From an uncultured Eubacteriales bacterium (GTDB lineage Bacteria; Bacillota; Clostridia; Lachnospirales; Bianqueaceae): 64,000 bases of DNA. Both the position numbers and the translations under genes were made by a program. Within the stretch, counting starts at the first letter, position 1. Each line of letters opens with the position of its first letter. Positions 25,388 through 34,683 of this stretch are shown here, piece by piece. The notes beneath the pieces were generated by a model. The model saw only the letters and a list, made by a program, of their open reading frames with translations. It searched no databases and was not told the DNA's origin. Location of the stretch: assembly GCA_900315265.1 (NCBI GenBank), contig OMYN01000011.1:1-64000 (forward strand), in the 5' to 3' direction.

Positions 25388-26803
25388 TTAACTGATGATC
25401 TTGACACGGTCATACATCTTGATGCCTTTTACGATCGCGTAACCCTGAGCCTGATACTCGATGGTAACGATCACAAACTGCTCATAGCCGCCGTTGACGA
25501 CATAAACACCGTTGACACTCTCGGTACTGCCCTGAGTCATCCGCTCCGTCGAATTTTCCTTCTGAATTGTAAAACCGGGTGAAACTCCGTCCGGGAGCGT
25601 AAAGTAAGTTTTATCGTCATTTTCGGTCGCAACGTCGACCGGCTGGAAAATAACCGAATCATCCGCCTGGACCGCCAGAAGACCTGTCTGGCTGCCGCTC
25701 CTGACTATATATTCGCTGGGGACGACATAATAAGTCTTCTGGACCAGGCAGCTGTCCGATATCTTGATACCGGTATGCTGATTCTTAGTAAAGACCAGTG
25801 AAGCGGTCCGGTCATTCAAAAAATCCTGCACATGCGAGGTGAGCTTGATCACCAGCTTGTACTGATCCTCTTTTGTCTGTTCCAGGCTCTGAATGGTCCC
25901 GCTCAATTCCTTGGTACTGTTATAAATAAAATCCACCGAGGACTCGCCTGAAAAATACTGGGCCTGATCCTTATTCAGATAGATCACGATCTGCCATACC
26001 GGCGAAGTTATCAGGCGGTACAAGGGCGTCCCGCTGTCAATGTTCTGAAAATTGATATCGAAATACTGATAGCTGGAATCATAATTGCTGATAAAATCCG
26101 GCCCGATCTGATCCGCTGTCCAGCCTTCGTAACCATCGTAGGAATAGTCGATCATTCCTCCCTCCGACAGATACAAATTGCTCCGTACCGAGTCCTGCTC
26201 ATTGATATAAATACCCTGCTGGGCCAGTAGTGACGCCACCTGGGTATTGCTCATCAGCGAATACATATCTTTGCGTTTGGAGATCGCATCCGCCAGATTG
26301 TCCTTCAAAGCATACAGATTACTGTAATTATTGACTGCCTTATTGCGGAGATAGGATGATACGGTCGACTCGATCGACGTGTCCAGGGCCTGGAAAGCGT
26401 CGGAATATTCGCCGTCATCGATATCCGAGATCTGGTCGTAGATCTGGTTGATCTTATCCTGCAGGATATCCCCGTAATAATCGTCCAGGATGGAGGCGAC
26501 CAGGGTCCCCTTTTCAAGCTCTTTGCCGCCCGGGTAATAATACTGGACGATGCCTCCCGAAGACGACTTGACCAGTTCCTCCTGACGGATGATCACACCT
26601 TGAGCAGAAAACTTTTCAACGATCTCACCCTGTTTGGCCACGATATAGTTGGTCGTATCTTTATTGAAAAAGCTGAAAAACTGAGCGGCAATATAAATCA
26701 ACACCAGAGCGATGACCAGAAAGGTCAGGTTGAAAGGCTTACGCTTAGAGGCGCTCTTACCTGACGGACGGCTGCTGTCTGCCCGTTTTCTTGAATCAGC
26801 CAC
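25388..26803 (-). CDS. HlyD-like membrane fusion protein
   Basis: A 471-residue protein with a basic cytoplasmic N-terminus, one membrane helix (about residues 25-45) and an external HlyD-like fold. The biotinyl/lipoyl-like half-motif VAKQGEIVEKFSAQGVIIR lies near residues 53-72, a helical hairpin-like middle is at ~110-200, and a beta-rich C-terminus includes YYVVPSEYIV. The start is GTG with GGAGG 8 nt upstream. No ABC or MFS partner is next to it. The same kind of gene is found before sepF in related genomes, from memory, so an envelope or division role is as likely as export. Confidence 0.75.
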   Translation of the reverse strand: MADSRKRADSSRPSGKSASKRKPFNLTFLVIALVLIYIAAQFFSFFNKDTTNYIVAKQGEIVEKFSAQGVIIRQEELVKSSSGGIVQYYYPGGKELEKGTLVASILDDYYGDILQDKINQIYDQISDIDDGEYSDAFQALDTSIESTVSSYLRNKAVNNYSNLYALKDNLADAISKRKDMYSLMSNTQVASLLAQQGIYINEQDSVRSNLYLSEGGMIDYSYDGYEGWTADQIGPDFISNYDSSYQYFDINFQNIDSGTPLYRLITSPVWQIVIYLNKDQAQYFSGESSVDFIYNSTKELSGTIQSLEQTKEDQYKLVIKLTSHVQDFLNDRTASLVFTKNQHTGIKISDSCLVQKTYYVVPSEYIVRSGSQTGLLAVQADDSVIFQPVDVATENDDKTYFTLPDGVSPGFTIQKENSTERMTQGSTESVNGVYVVNGGYEQFVIVTIEYQAQGYAIVKGIKMYDRVKIIS

Positions 26804-26818
26804 GACATTAGCCTCCGT

Positions 26819-28492
26819 TTACAGGATATCGGCAGACCCGCTGTCAAGCAGGCCGGCCGCCCTTACCAGACGTTCTTTTACCTTATCAAAACCAAGAAGC
26901 TGCATGACCGTAAACAGATCCGGAGCCTGGCTCCTTCCGCAGACCGCGACACGCAGGATCATGGAAAGATCTCCGACGCTTCCTTTATAAGCAGAAGGGT
27001 CTTTCTTGTAAGCCTTGGTATCAGCCGTAAAACCGTAAGAGGGGCACATGGCTTTAATGGCTTCGAACCAGCTGCTGTTATCCTCTTCCAGCTTATCTTT
27101 TGCGGCATAATCGCGAAGGATCGCCGAGGCGGTCTTTTTATCGACGTTCTGCGGCATCTGACTGTAATCCGGGCGGAAAAGGTCGTCAAAGAAGAAACTG
27201 ATGTACTCTTTCACCTCGCTGTAGCGGCCGAAGTCCTTTCTGGGCTTTTTACCGCCCCTGCCGATGGCAAGGATGGACTTGGCATAAGCTTCATTTCCAG
27301 TCAGAAGCGCTGCAAAGTCCGGGTCATATTGGCGGGCCCAGTCGACGGTCTTCTCATATACCTGGTCTGCGCTCATGCGGGATACCACATTTTTGCAGAC
27401 ATCATTCAGTTTATCCAGGTCATATAAAGCGCCGGATGATCCCATCTTTTTGGTACTGAAAGGAAAATCGTTCAGATCGGCATTGGGATTGGCCCGTCTC
27501 CACTCTTCAAAATTGGAGTTCAATAAGGTCATCAGATACTCTTTGGCCCCTTCGATCGGAACGCCTGTCTGGAAATAATAATCCAGGGCGAACTCGGGAT
27601 CCTTCCGTTTGGAAAGTTTGCGGCGCGACGTCCCGTCCATCTTCATCAGCTGGGCCGTGTGCGCATATTTGGGAGGTTTAAAGCCCAGGGCGCTGAACAG
27701 CTGCAGATGGATAGGCAGAGTCGACAGCCATTCCTCTCCGCGGACAACGTGGGTCGTATGCATCAAATGATCGTCGATGACATGAGCAAAATGATAGGTA
27801 GGCAGTCCGTCCGACTTTAAAATAACCACATCCTGGTCATTTTCCGTGATCTCCATCTGCCCTTTGACCAGATCCGTAAACTTGATCTTATGGTCGATCG
27901 ATCCGGACGAGCGGAATCGAATGACATAGGATTTTCCGTTTTTCAGATTCTCTTCGATCTCTTCCATGGTCAGATTCCGGCATTTTGCATATTTTCCGTA
28001 GTAGCCGGGGTTCTCTTTATTGGCTTCCTGTACCCTGCGCATCTGGGCCAGTTCTTCTTCCGTGCAGAAGCAGGGATAGGCCATGCCCCTGCGTACCAGA
28101 TCTTTGACATAGGTCTGATAAATATAGCCGCGCTCACTCTGGGTATAGGGGCCGTAGTCGCCTTTGTCTCCGCTAAGAGTCGCTCCCTCATCGAAATTCA
28201 GACCGAAACGGTCGAAGACCTTGATGATCGTCTCGACTCCGTTTTCCACCAGACGTTTGCGGTCCGTATCTTCGATGCGAAGATAGAAAATACCGCCGCT
28301 CTGATGGGCCAGCCGCTCATCCACCATCGCTCCGAACAAATTGCCCAGATGCATGAATCCCGTCGGACTCGGCGCCATACGGGTGACCTTGGCTCCTTCG
28401 GGGAGGGTGCGCGCCGGATAGCGTTCTTCCATATCCTGAGGGACATAAGAAATCGACGGGAACAGCAGCTCAGCTAACTTTTCGTAATCCAT
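26819..28492 (-). CDS. gltX: Glutamate--tRNA ligase
   Basis: A 557-residue class I aminoacyl-tRNA synthetase. The HIGH-type motif is HLGN in PSPTGFMHLGNLFGAMVDE, and the KMSKS-type motif is KLSKRK. It includes the YVIRFRSSG region and a C-terminal anticodon-binding part. It is longer than the classic ~480-residue bacterial enzyme, like the Clostridial form starting with MDYEKLAELLFPSI. Whether it also charges tRNA-Gln cannot be told. GTAGGAG precedes the ATG by 7 nt. It lies between plsY and the HlyD-like gene. Confidence 0.93.
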   Translation of the reverse strand: MDYEKLAELLFPSISYVPQDMEERYPARTLPEGAKVTRMAPSPTGFMHLGNLFGAMVDERLAHQSGGIFYLRIEDTDRKRLVENGVETIIKVFDRFGLNFDEGATLSGDKGDYGPYTQSERGYIYQTYVKDLVRRGMAYPCFCTEEELAQMRRVQEANKENPGYYGKYAKCRNLTMEEIEENLKNGKSYVIRFRSSGSIDHKIKFTDLVKGQMEITENDQDVVILKSDGLPTYHFAHVIDDHLMHTTHVVRGEEWLSTLPIHLQLFSALGFKPPKYAHTAQLMKMDGTSRRKLSKRKDPEFALDYYFQTGVPIEGAKEYLMTLLNSNFEEWRRANPNADLNDFPFSTKKMGSSGALYDLDKLNDVCKNVVSRMSADQVYEKTVDWARQYDPDFAALLTGNEAYAKSILAIGRGGKKPRKDFGRYSEVKEYISFFFDDLFRPDYSQMPQNVDKKTASAILRDYAAKDKLEEDNSSWFEAIKAMCPSYGFTADTKAYKKDPSAYKGSVGDLSMILRVAVCGRSQAPDLFTVMQLLGFDKVKERLVRAAGLLDSGSADIL

Positions 28493-28538
28493 TACAAAAC
28501 TCCTACGGTAGAATAATCAGCAGAATATAGGACAAACA

Positions 28539-29186
28539 TCACTCTTTTTTTGATTGGGTCCCGGCCTTTTTTCCTGATCCAAGCCGGTTTTCGGTTCCAT
28601 TCAACAGGCGCTTGATGTTGGCCCGGTGCCGCCAGAATGTCGAAGCGGCCAGACCGGAGGTCAGAAGGATCACTTCCAGACCATGCGGGGCCCCATGGTA
28701 AAAACAGATGGCGCAGACCACCAGAAGGACCATGTACGTTAAGGAAGCCAGCGACATATAGCGGGAGAAATACAGGACGAACAGGGACGGGATGCCGGCG
28801 ATCAGCAGCATGCGGAAATCCGCAGCCAGAAAAATACCGATCATGGCCGCGACCCCCTTGCCGCCTTTGAACTGCATATAAAAAGGATAGTTATGCCCCA
28901 GGACCACGCCGACGCCTGTCCATAAAAGCAGGTATTTCTGGTCGTAACCAAAAATAAGCGCGCATACCAGGACGCCTGCCACCGCCTTCAGGATATCGCA
29001 TGTCAGCGTAATCAGGCCCCACTTCAGCCCCATCACGCGGATAACGTTGGTCGTCCCGGCATTGCCGCTGCCATACTGCCTGATGTCGATATGCTTGATG
29101 GCTTTTCCGAATATATAAGCAAATTGAATACAGCCGAAACTATAACCGATAAGTACGGCGATCAGCCGTGCCAGGTATTCATTCAT
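28539..29186 (-). CDS. plsY: Acyl-phosphate:glycerol-3-phosphate acyltransferase
   Basis: A 215-residue polytopic membrane enzyme for the first acylation in phospholipid synthesis. Motifs: YGSGNAGTTNVIRVMG (motif 1), GHNYPFYMQFKGGKGVAAMIG (motif 2, glycerol-phosphate site, split here only in description) and WRHRANIKRLLNGTENRLG (motif 3). Five hydrophobic segments fit the known fold. It follows der, as in many Firmicutes, but gpsA, which often comes next, is absent here. Confidence 0.95.
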   Translation of the reverse strand: MNEYLARLIAVLIGYSFGCIQFAYIFGKAIKHIDIRQYGSGNAGTTNVIRVMGLKWGLITLTCDILKAVAGVLVCALIFGYDQKYLLLWTGVGVVLGHNYPFYMQFKGGKGVAAMIGIFLAADFRMLLIAGIPSLFVLYFSRYMSLASLTYMVLLVVCAICFYHGAPHGLEVILLTSGLAASTFWRHRANIKRLLNGTENRLGSGKKAGTQSKKE

Positions 29187-29204
29187 AACTGCTCCTTTTT
29201 TCGA

Positions 29205-30533
29205 TCAGAACCTATCTTCCAGCTGCTGGCGCTCTCTTATGATGAATTTAATGGGAGTGCCGGTAAAATCAAAGGTCTTGCGCAGCCAGTTTTCCAGATA
29301 GCGCTGGTATGAAAAATGCATCAGTTTCTGACTGTTTACGAAAATAACAAAGGTAGGCGGTTTGACCGATACCTCCGTCATGTAATAAATACGCAGCTGC
29401 CGGCCCTTGTCAGACGGAGGCTGCTGAAGAGAAGTCGCCTCATACAGCATATCATTCAGGGCTCCGGTAGGAACTCTGAGGGAAGCTGCCCTTTCGACCT
29501 GGTCGATCAGATCGAATAGCTTATCGACCCTCTGCCCTGTTTTGACCGAAATATATATCTTAGGAGCATAGGTCAGATAGCTGAGGACCGTATCGATATC
29601 TTTATTAAATTCCGTAAGGGAATGATCATCTTTTTCGATAGCATCCCATTTATTGACCGCAATGATGCAGGCCTTGCCGTTATCATGGGCAATGCCGGCT
29701 ATCTTGGCATCCTGCTCGGTGATTCCGGTGACAGCATCGATCATAAGGATAACGATATCCGCCCTCTCGACCGCTGCGACGGCTCTCATGACCGAGAAAC
29801 GCTCGATATCTTCGGTCACTTTGCTCTGCCGGCGGATACCGGCCGTATCGATCAGGATATAATCTTTTCCGTTATGGGTGACCGGCGTATCGATCGCGTC
29901 CCGGGTCGTACCGGCTATATCACTGACGATCACACGGTTCTGCCCGATCAGACGGTTGATCAAAGATGATTTGCCCGTATTGGGTTTACCGATGACGGCA
30001 ACTTTGAGACGATCGTCTTCCTCTTCCTCTTCCAGTCCCTTGGGGAAGTGAGAAACGACTGCGTCCAGCATATCACCGATGCCCAGGCCCAGTTCGGCAG
30101 AAATGGGCATGGGATCTCCGATCCCCAGCTGATAAAACTCGTAAATGGGAGAAATATCCCTCATATTGTCCAGTTTATTGACAGCCAGAACGACCGGTTT
30201 TTTAGCCCTGCGGAGCATGTCGGCGACCGCTCCGTCCGCATCGGTGAGGCCGTCTTTGGCATCCACCAGGAAAATAACGACATGAGCCAGCTCGATGGCG
30301 ATCTGGGCCTGCTCTCTCATGGATTTTAATATCAGATCATTGGTTTTGGGTTCGATACCGCCGGTATCGATCATGGTAAAGGTATGATTCAGCCATTCGC
30401 CCTGGGCATATATCCTGTCCCGGGTAACACCGGGGGTATCTTTCACGATAGAGATCTTCTCGCCCGCCAGCTTGTTGAACAAGGTAGACTTGCCGACGTT
30501 GGGCCGGCCTACGATGGCAACGATTGGTTTCAT
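29205..30533 (-). CDS. der: Ribosome biogenesis GTPase Der (EngA)
   Basis: A 442-residue GTPase with two tandem G domains ([14 protein letters not shown] near residue 8 and [14 protein letters not shown] near 183) and a KH-like C-terminal domain. The matching DTGG/DTAG and NKLD/NKWD motifs are present. Der is essential for 50S subunit assembly. It lies between the DUF512 protein gene and plsY with short gaps (18 bp each). Confidence 0.97.
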   Translation of the reverse strand: MKPIVAIVGRPNVGKSTLFNKLAGEKISIVKDTPGVTRDRIYAQGEWLNHTFTMIDTGGIEPKTNDLILKSMREQAQIAIELAHVVIFLVDAKDGLTDADGAVADMLRRAKKPVVLAVNKLDNMRDISPIYEFYQLGIGDPMPISAELGLGIGDMLDAVVSHFPKGLEEEEEDDRLKVAVIGKPNTGKSSLINRLIGQNRVIVSDIAGTTRDAIDTPVTHNGKDYILIDTAGIRRQSKVTEDIERFSVMRAVAAVERADIVILMIDAVTGITEQDAKIAGIAHDNGKACIIAVNKWDAIEKDDHSLTEFNKDIDTVLSYLTYAPKIYISVKTGQRVDKLFDLIDQVERAASLRVPTGALNDMLYEATSLQQPPSDKGRQLRIYYMTEVSVKPPTFVIFVNSQKLMHFSYQRYLENWLRKTFDFTGTPIKFIIRERQQLEDRF

Positions 30534-30551
30534 AAAAGGACCTGCTTTCTA

Positions 30552-31877
30552 TTATTGGTCTTCCGGACCGCTTTGTCCCACTACCGTGCGGACGAAGCTT
30601 ATTCCTGAAGATTTTACTATATTTGTCGGTGTCTGTAAAGCTTGCTCGATATCGACAACGGTCTTGTCATCCAGCAGTGTTGTCGTGCCTGCCCGCAGCA
30701 GATTCTCGGGAAGAAGCAGCCTTTCGCCCAAGTTTTCTCCCTTCAGCTGATCTACGATATCCGTCGCTGTCAGAAGCCCTGTCACGGTGATGTTCTCTCC
30801 GAAAAAGTGATTGATGATGATATGGACATCGACTTTCAGATGCGGATAGATCTTCATGATGTCCTGTGCGATCTGACGGATATACGGTCCCGCCGAGACT
30901 GCTGTAACGACACTGATATGCTCATGGGGATCACTGGCCGGGTCGAGCCGGTCCATAGCCTCCTTAGCTTCATCGATGAAGAGGCGCATCATACCGACAC
31001 CGTTTTCAAGCTGCAGATATCCGTCATAACGCTCCGCTTCCGGCAGAGGCCTTTTGGCATTGATGTAAAACTCATCCGACAGGTGGATAAAATGCATGCC
31101 GCTTTCTTCAAAACACCGCTTCTGGTAAGGTTCCACCTGATCGATGACCCTGGCGCAGTCTTCGGAAGTAAACAGCTCCAGCGGGTATAAGCCCTCCCGG
31201 TACTTGGTCAGGCCGCAGGGCACGATACTGACGCTTTGCAGCTGGGGCCGGAAGGCCATCAGATCCGTAATGGTCCGGTCCAGGTTCTTCCCGTCATTGA
31301 TATTTTTACACAGCACGATCTGTCCGTTCATACGGATATCCGCTTTTTTCAGTTCCTCCATACGGGGCAGCAGATCGACCGCATTTTTATTTTTCAGCAT
31401 CATGACCCTCAGCTTGGGATCCGTAGTGTGGATCGACACATTGATCGGGGACATGCGGTAATCGATGATCTTCTGAAAATCCTCTTCCTTCATGTTGGTC
31501 ATGGTGATATAACTGCCGTCCAGGAAAGAAAGGCGGGAATCATCGTCTTTAAAATACAAGGTGCTCCGCATGCCCTTGGGAAGCTGGTCGATAAAGCAGA
31601 ACATGCATTTGTTGAGGCAGTGGCGGTACTGGCCCATGAAATCTTCCTCAAAAGTAAGACCTAAAGGCTCATCTTCGTCTTTTTCCACATCGCACTCAAC
31701 GGTCTCGCCGTCTTTGGTAAGGATCTTCAGATGGATCTCTTCTTTTTCGCACAGGTAGAAATAGTCCAGGACGTCGTTGATGTCCTGTCCGTCAATGGCC
31801 AAAAGACTGTCGCCGGGTTCGAGCCCCAGCTCCTGTCCGATGCTGCCGTCGGCTACCGATTTGATAATTTGTCTCAT
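30552..31877 (-). CDS. Radical SAM / PDZ protein of the DUF512 family
   Basis: A 441-residue protein. The N-terminal PDZ-like segment (residues ~1-45) is followed by a putative iron-sulfur cluster motif C-X3-C-X2-C (CLNKCMFC) near residues 87-94, then FIDQLPKGMRSTLYFKDDD. The C-terminal DUF512 part ends with a segment for a second site, including VTAVSAGPYI. In Clostridia it is almost always next to der, which suggests a link to ribosome or RNA maturation. Substrate unknown. Confidence 0.88.
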   Translation of the reverse strand: MRQIIKSVADGSIGQELGLEPGDSLLAIDGQDINDVLDYFYLCEKEEIHLKILTKDGETVECDVEKDEDEPLGLTFEEDFMGQYRHCLNKCMFCFIDQLPKGMRSTLYFKDDDSRLSFLDGSYITMTNMKEEDFQKIIDYRMSPINVSIHTTDPKLRVMMLKNKNAVDLLPRMEELKKADIRMNGQIVLCKNINDGKNLDRTITDLMAFRPQLQSVSIVPCGLTKYREGLYPLELFTSEDCARVIDQVEPYQKRCFEESGMHFIHLSDEFYINAKRPLPEAERYDGYLQLENGVGMMRLFIDEAKEAMDRLDPASDPHEHISVVTAVSAGPYIRQIAQDIMKIYPHLKVDVHIIINHFFGENITVTGLLTATDIVDQLKGENLGERLLLPENLLRAGTTTLLDDKTVVDIEQALQTPTNIVKSSGISFVRTVVGQSGPEDQ

Positions 31878-31890
31878 AGTTTCCGCACAA

Positions 31891-32760
31891 TCAGATCAAT
31901 TCCAGAAACGCCGCCTGCGTTCCCCGGTCTGTACCGCTGCGGCGGTGAGAATGAAAGTACTCGGGGTTGTGCATGGTACACAGGTCTGTAATGGTGATAT
32001 TCTCATCCCTTAAGCCTGCTCTTAACAGACTGACCCGGTTGGCCTCCCACAGATTGACATAATACTTACCTTCTGCTTTACCGGAGGTGACGATCGGAGC
32101 ATTGGGACGGATGCCTTCCTGTGCCAGCATATCGCCCGTACCGAAAACGGCATTGAAAATCGAAGCTACATCCTCCTCGACCTCAAAACAACAGGGTCCG
32201 ATCGAAGGTCCAACTGCTCCCAAAATGTCCTTAGGACGGCTGCCGAAGGTTTCTTTCATGGCTTCGACAGTTTTCTTTCCGATCTCAAGAGCCGTGCCTT
32301 TCCAGCCCGCATGGGCCAGTCCGATCGCTTTTTTGACCGGATCCAGAAGATAGACAGGACAGCAGTCCGCGTGAAAAGTCAAAAGGCATACTTCTCTTTT
32401 ATCCGTGATCATAGCGTCCGTATCATCGACCAGGATAGGGCCCATCAGTCCCGACCCCCTCATCTGCTGATCGACATATACGACATGGTCCCCATGGACC
32501 TGGCGGCACATGACGATGTCTCCCGGATAAATACCGGTAGTAAAACAGATGCGCCGGTAATTCTCAAGCACATTTTCCTCGGAATCGCCCCGCCCGAAGC
32601 CAAGATTCATGGGGCCTAAATTTCCTTCGCTGACACCTCCCCGGCGGGTGCTGTACAAGTCTCTGACCAGGCCTGTCTCATCAAAGGACGGGATCGAAAT
32701 ATAGTAAACAGGGCCGCTTCTATTGATCCTGAGCGTTTTACTGACCAATTCCTGCTCCAT
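31891..32760 (-). CDS. pgeF: Peptidoglycan editing factor PgeF / laccase-domain protein
   Basis: A 289-residue YfiH-family protein with the metal-binding residues TFHADCCPV, LAHAGWKGTALEIG and GPSIGPCCFEV. The family was shown in E. coli to correct peptidoglycan precursors carrying Ser in place of Ala, and other members have purine nucleosidase-like activity. A start 5 codons upstream would overlap yraN by 14 bp; the ATG at 32760 has GGGGGG 7 nt upstream and was chosen. It is in a run with yraN, rnhB and rbgA. Confidence 0.9.
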   Translation of the reverse strand: MEQELVSKTLRINRSGPVYYISIPSFDETGLVRDLYSTRRGGVSEGNLGPMNLGFGRGDSEENVLENYRRICFTTGIYPGDIVMCRQVHGDHVVYVDQQMRGSGLMGPILVDDTDAMITDKREVCLLTFHADCCPVYLLDPVKKAIGLAHAGWKGTALEIGKKTVEAMKETFGSRPKDILGAVGPSIGPCCFEVEEDVASIFNAVFGTGDMLAQEGIRPNAPIVTSGKAEGKYYVNLWEANRVSLLRAGLRDENITITDLCTMHNPEYFHSHRRSGTDRGTQAAFLELI

Positions 32761-32761
32761 C

Positions 32762-33124
32762 TTATGTCCCCCCAAATGCGTTATGGTAATGGTGTACCTT
32801 GCCCCGGCCTTTTTCTTTCCATAAGGCGATCACATCAAAGCGGACCGGTACGTCGCTTATATGATGAACAGCCATATAAAGGCGGGCAGCCGACAGGATC
32901 TTCCGGATCTTTTCGGGATCCACTGCTTCTGCCGGCAGCCCCTTATCAAGACTCGACCGGTATTTTACCTCGATAAAAACCAGAAAGGATCCGTCCCTGG
33001 CTACCAGATCGATCTCACCGGTCCGGCAGCGCCACCGTCTGTCCAGGATGGTCCATCCTTTGTTCTGAAGGTAAGAAGCGGCTATATCTTCTGCTTTCAG
33101 TCCGTTCAGGTACGATTTTTCCAT
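32762..33124 (-). CDS. YraN/UPF0102 family endonuclease-like protein
   Basis: A 120-residue protein with the restriction endonuclease-like core: GLKAEDIAASYLQNKGW, then WRCRTGEIDLVARDGSFLVFIEVKYR, with Glu, Asp and E-V-K in the PD-(D/E)XK pattern. The biological role of YraN is unknown. It follows rnhB by 11 bp, its normal place in Firmicutes. Confidence 0.92.
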   Translation of the reverse strand: MEKSYLNGLKAEDIAASYLQNKGWTILDRRWRCRTGEIDLVARDGSFLVFIEVKYRSSLDKGLPAEAVDPEKIRKILSAARLYMAVHHISDVPVRFDVIALWKEKGRGKVHHYHNAFGGT

Positions 33125-33135
33125 ACAGTTTTCTA

Positions 33136-33762
33136 TTATAAATGAATAAAGCTAGACCGGTGAATGGGACAGGGACCCAGCTTTTTTAAAGCCTCCATAT
33201 GCTCTTTCGTCCCATATCCCTTATTTTGAGCAAAGCCGTAGCCCGGATACAGTTTATCATATTCTTCCATCATCCGGTCCCTGGTCTCTTTGGCAACGAT
33301 ACTGGCCGCCGCGATCGAAACACTTTTGGCGTCGCCCTTGATGATAGACATCTGGGGAAGATCCAGATCATCGATATGGACCGCATCGATCATGACCAGA
33401 TCCGGCACGATCTTCAGATTTCTGACCGCCATTTTCATGGCCATCTTGGTCGCATTCAGGATATTGATACGGTCGATGGTCGTATGGTCGACGACACCGA
33501 TGCCGATAGCCAGGGCCGTCTCTTCGATCTGCGCCTTCAGCTCCATGCGGCGTTTATGAGACAATTTTTTCGAATCGTCTACCCCCAGCACTGGCTTATC
33601 CGGATCCAAAATAAGGCAGCAGGTAACCACCGGTCCGGCCAGAGGACCCCTGCCTACCTCATCCATACCGGCTATGACAGCAAATCCCTCTTGTCTGGCC
33701 TTACGCTCATACTCGGTCATCCGCTGCCATTTTTCATTAAGATCGACTTTCGCTCTGGGCAT
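33136..33762 (-). CDS. rnhB: Ribonuclease HII
   Basis: A 208-residue enzyme that removes ribonucleotides from DNA and cuts RNA-DNA hybrids. Catalytic residues are in AGMDEVGRGPLAGPV (Asp34, Glu35), with VDDSKKLS and MIDAVHI supplying the further acidic residue. Its start overlaps the end of rbgA by 26 bp, which suggests coupling. Confidence 0.95.
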   Translation of the reverse strand: MPRAKVDLNEKWQRMTEYERKARQEGFAVIAGMDEVGRGPLAGPVVTCCLILDPDKPVLGVDDSKKLSHKRRMELKAQIEETALAIGIGVVDHTTIDRINILNATKMAMKMAVRNLKIVPDLVMIDAVHIDDLDLPQMSIIKGDAKSVSIAAASIVAKETRDRMMEEYDKLYPGYGFAQNKGYGTKEHMEALKKLGPCPIHRSSFIHL

Positions 33763-34633
33763 CCTTGTTTCCTTCCCGTCCTTTCGGAACTTCCAGACTG
33801 ATCCTGTTCAATTTGCCGGACCGGAATTCATCCAGTACCATGACTGCTGTCCGGTCGGTATCGACCTGGCCGCCCTTGAACAAATGACCGCGTTTTCTTC
33901 CGATCTCTTCCAGAATAATGTCTCCGCTCTTATCCAGCACAGAAGGATCGATGCCGTAACGCCCAACCAAACGGCTGCCGTAGGGTCCCTTCAGACGGTC
34001 CAGAAGCTCGGAGGCAAGCTGATACAAATTGACGACATCATCGCTGATGGAGCCGATAAAAGCCAGGTTCAGCCCCGTCTCATTATTTTCAAACTTAGGC
34101 CATAAAATGCCGGGAGTATCCAGCAGCATGACATGATCGGACACTTTGATCCACTGCTTGTCTCTGGTAACGCCGGGCTTGTTGCCTGTCTTGGCGGCTC
34201 CGCCTCTTTTCGCGACCGCGTTGACGACCGTCGACTTTCCCACATTGGGGATGCCGGTGATCATCATTTTGATGGTCCTTGTTCCTGCCTTTTTGCTTCC
34301 TCTTTCTTTATCCCGCTGCTCGATCAGTGCCTCTACAGCCGGGGTGATCTCGCGGATCCCCTTGTTATGGGCTGCATCGATCGCTACGACCGAATAACCT
34401 TGTTCAAGGTAATACTTTTTCCATAAAGCCGTAATAGAAGGATCAGCCAGATCCGTCTTGTTCAAAGCAATGACTCTGGGCCTTTTCTGCCACAGTTTAT
34501 CCAGATAGGGATTTTTACTGGAATAAGGTGCCCGGGCATCGATGACTTCCACCACCACGTCTACCAGGCGGATGTTTTCCTCCATCATCTTTCTGGTTTT
34601 CGCCATATGTCCGGGGAACCACTGGATCTGCAT
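33737..34633 (-). CDS. rbgA: Ribosome biogenesis GTPase YlqF/RbgA
   Basis: A 298-residue circularly permuted GTPase: G4 NKTD precedes G1 GIPNVGKSTVVNAV, then G3 DTPGILWP. It drives late 50S assembly. The N-terminal MQIQWFPGHMAKTRK is characteristic. A start 18 codons upstream was rejected because AAGGAGG lies 7 nt before the ATG at 34633. Confidence 0.96.
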   Translation of the reverse strand: MQIQWFPGHMAKTRKMMEENIRLVDVVVEVIDARAPYSSKNPYLDKLWQKRPRVIALNKTDLADPSITALWKKYYLEQGYSVVAIDAAHNKGIREITPAVEALIEQRDKERGSKKAGTRTIKMMITGIPNVGKSTVVNAVAKRGGAAKTGNKPGVTRDKQWIKVSDHVMLLDTPGILWPKFENNETGLNLAFIGSISDDVVNLYQLASELLDRLKGPYGSRLVGRYGIDPSVLDKSGDIILEEIGRKRGHLFKGGQVDTDRTAVMVLDEFRSGKLNRISLEVPKGREGNKDAQSESRS

Positions 34634-34683
34634 GCTGTATCCTCCTTGACAAAAATAGCTGCCGCACAACGATTGCAGCAGCT

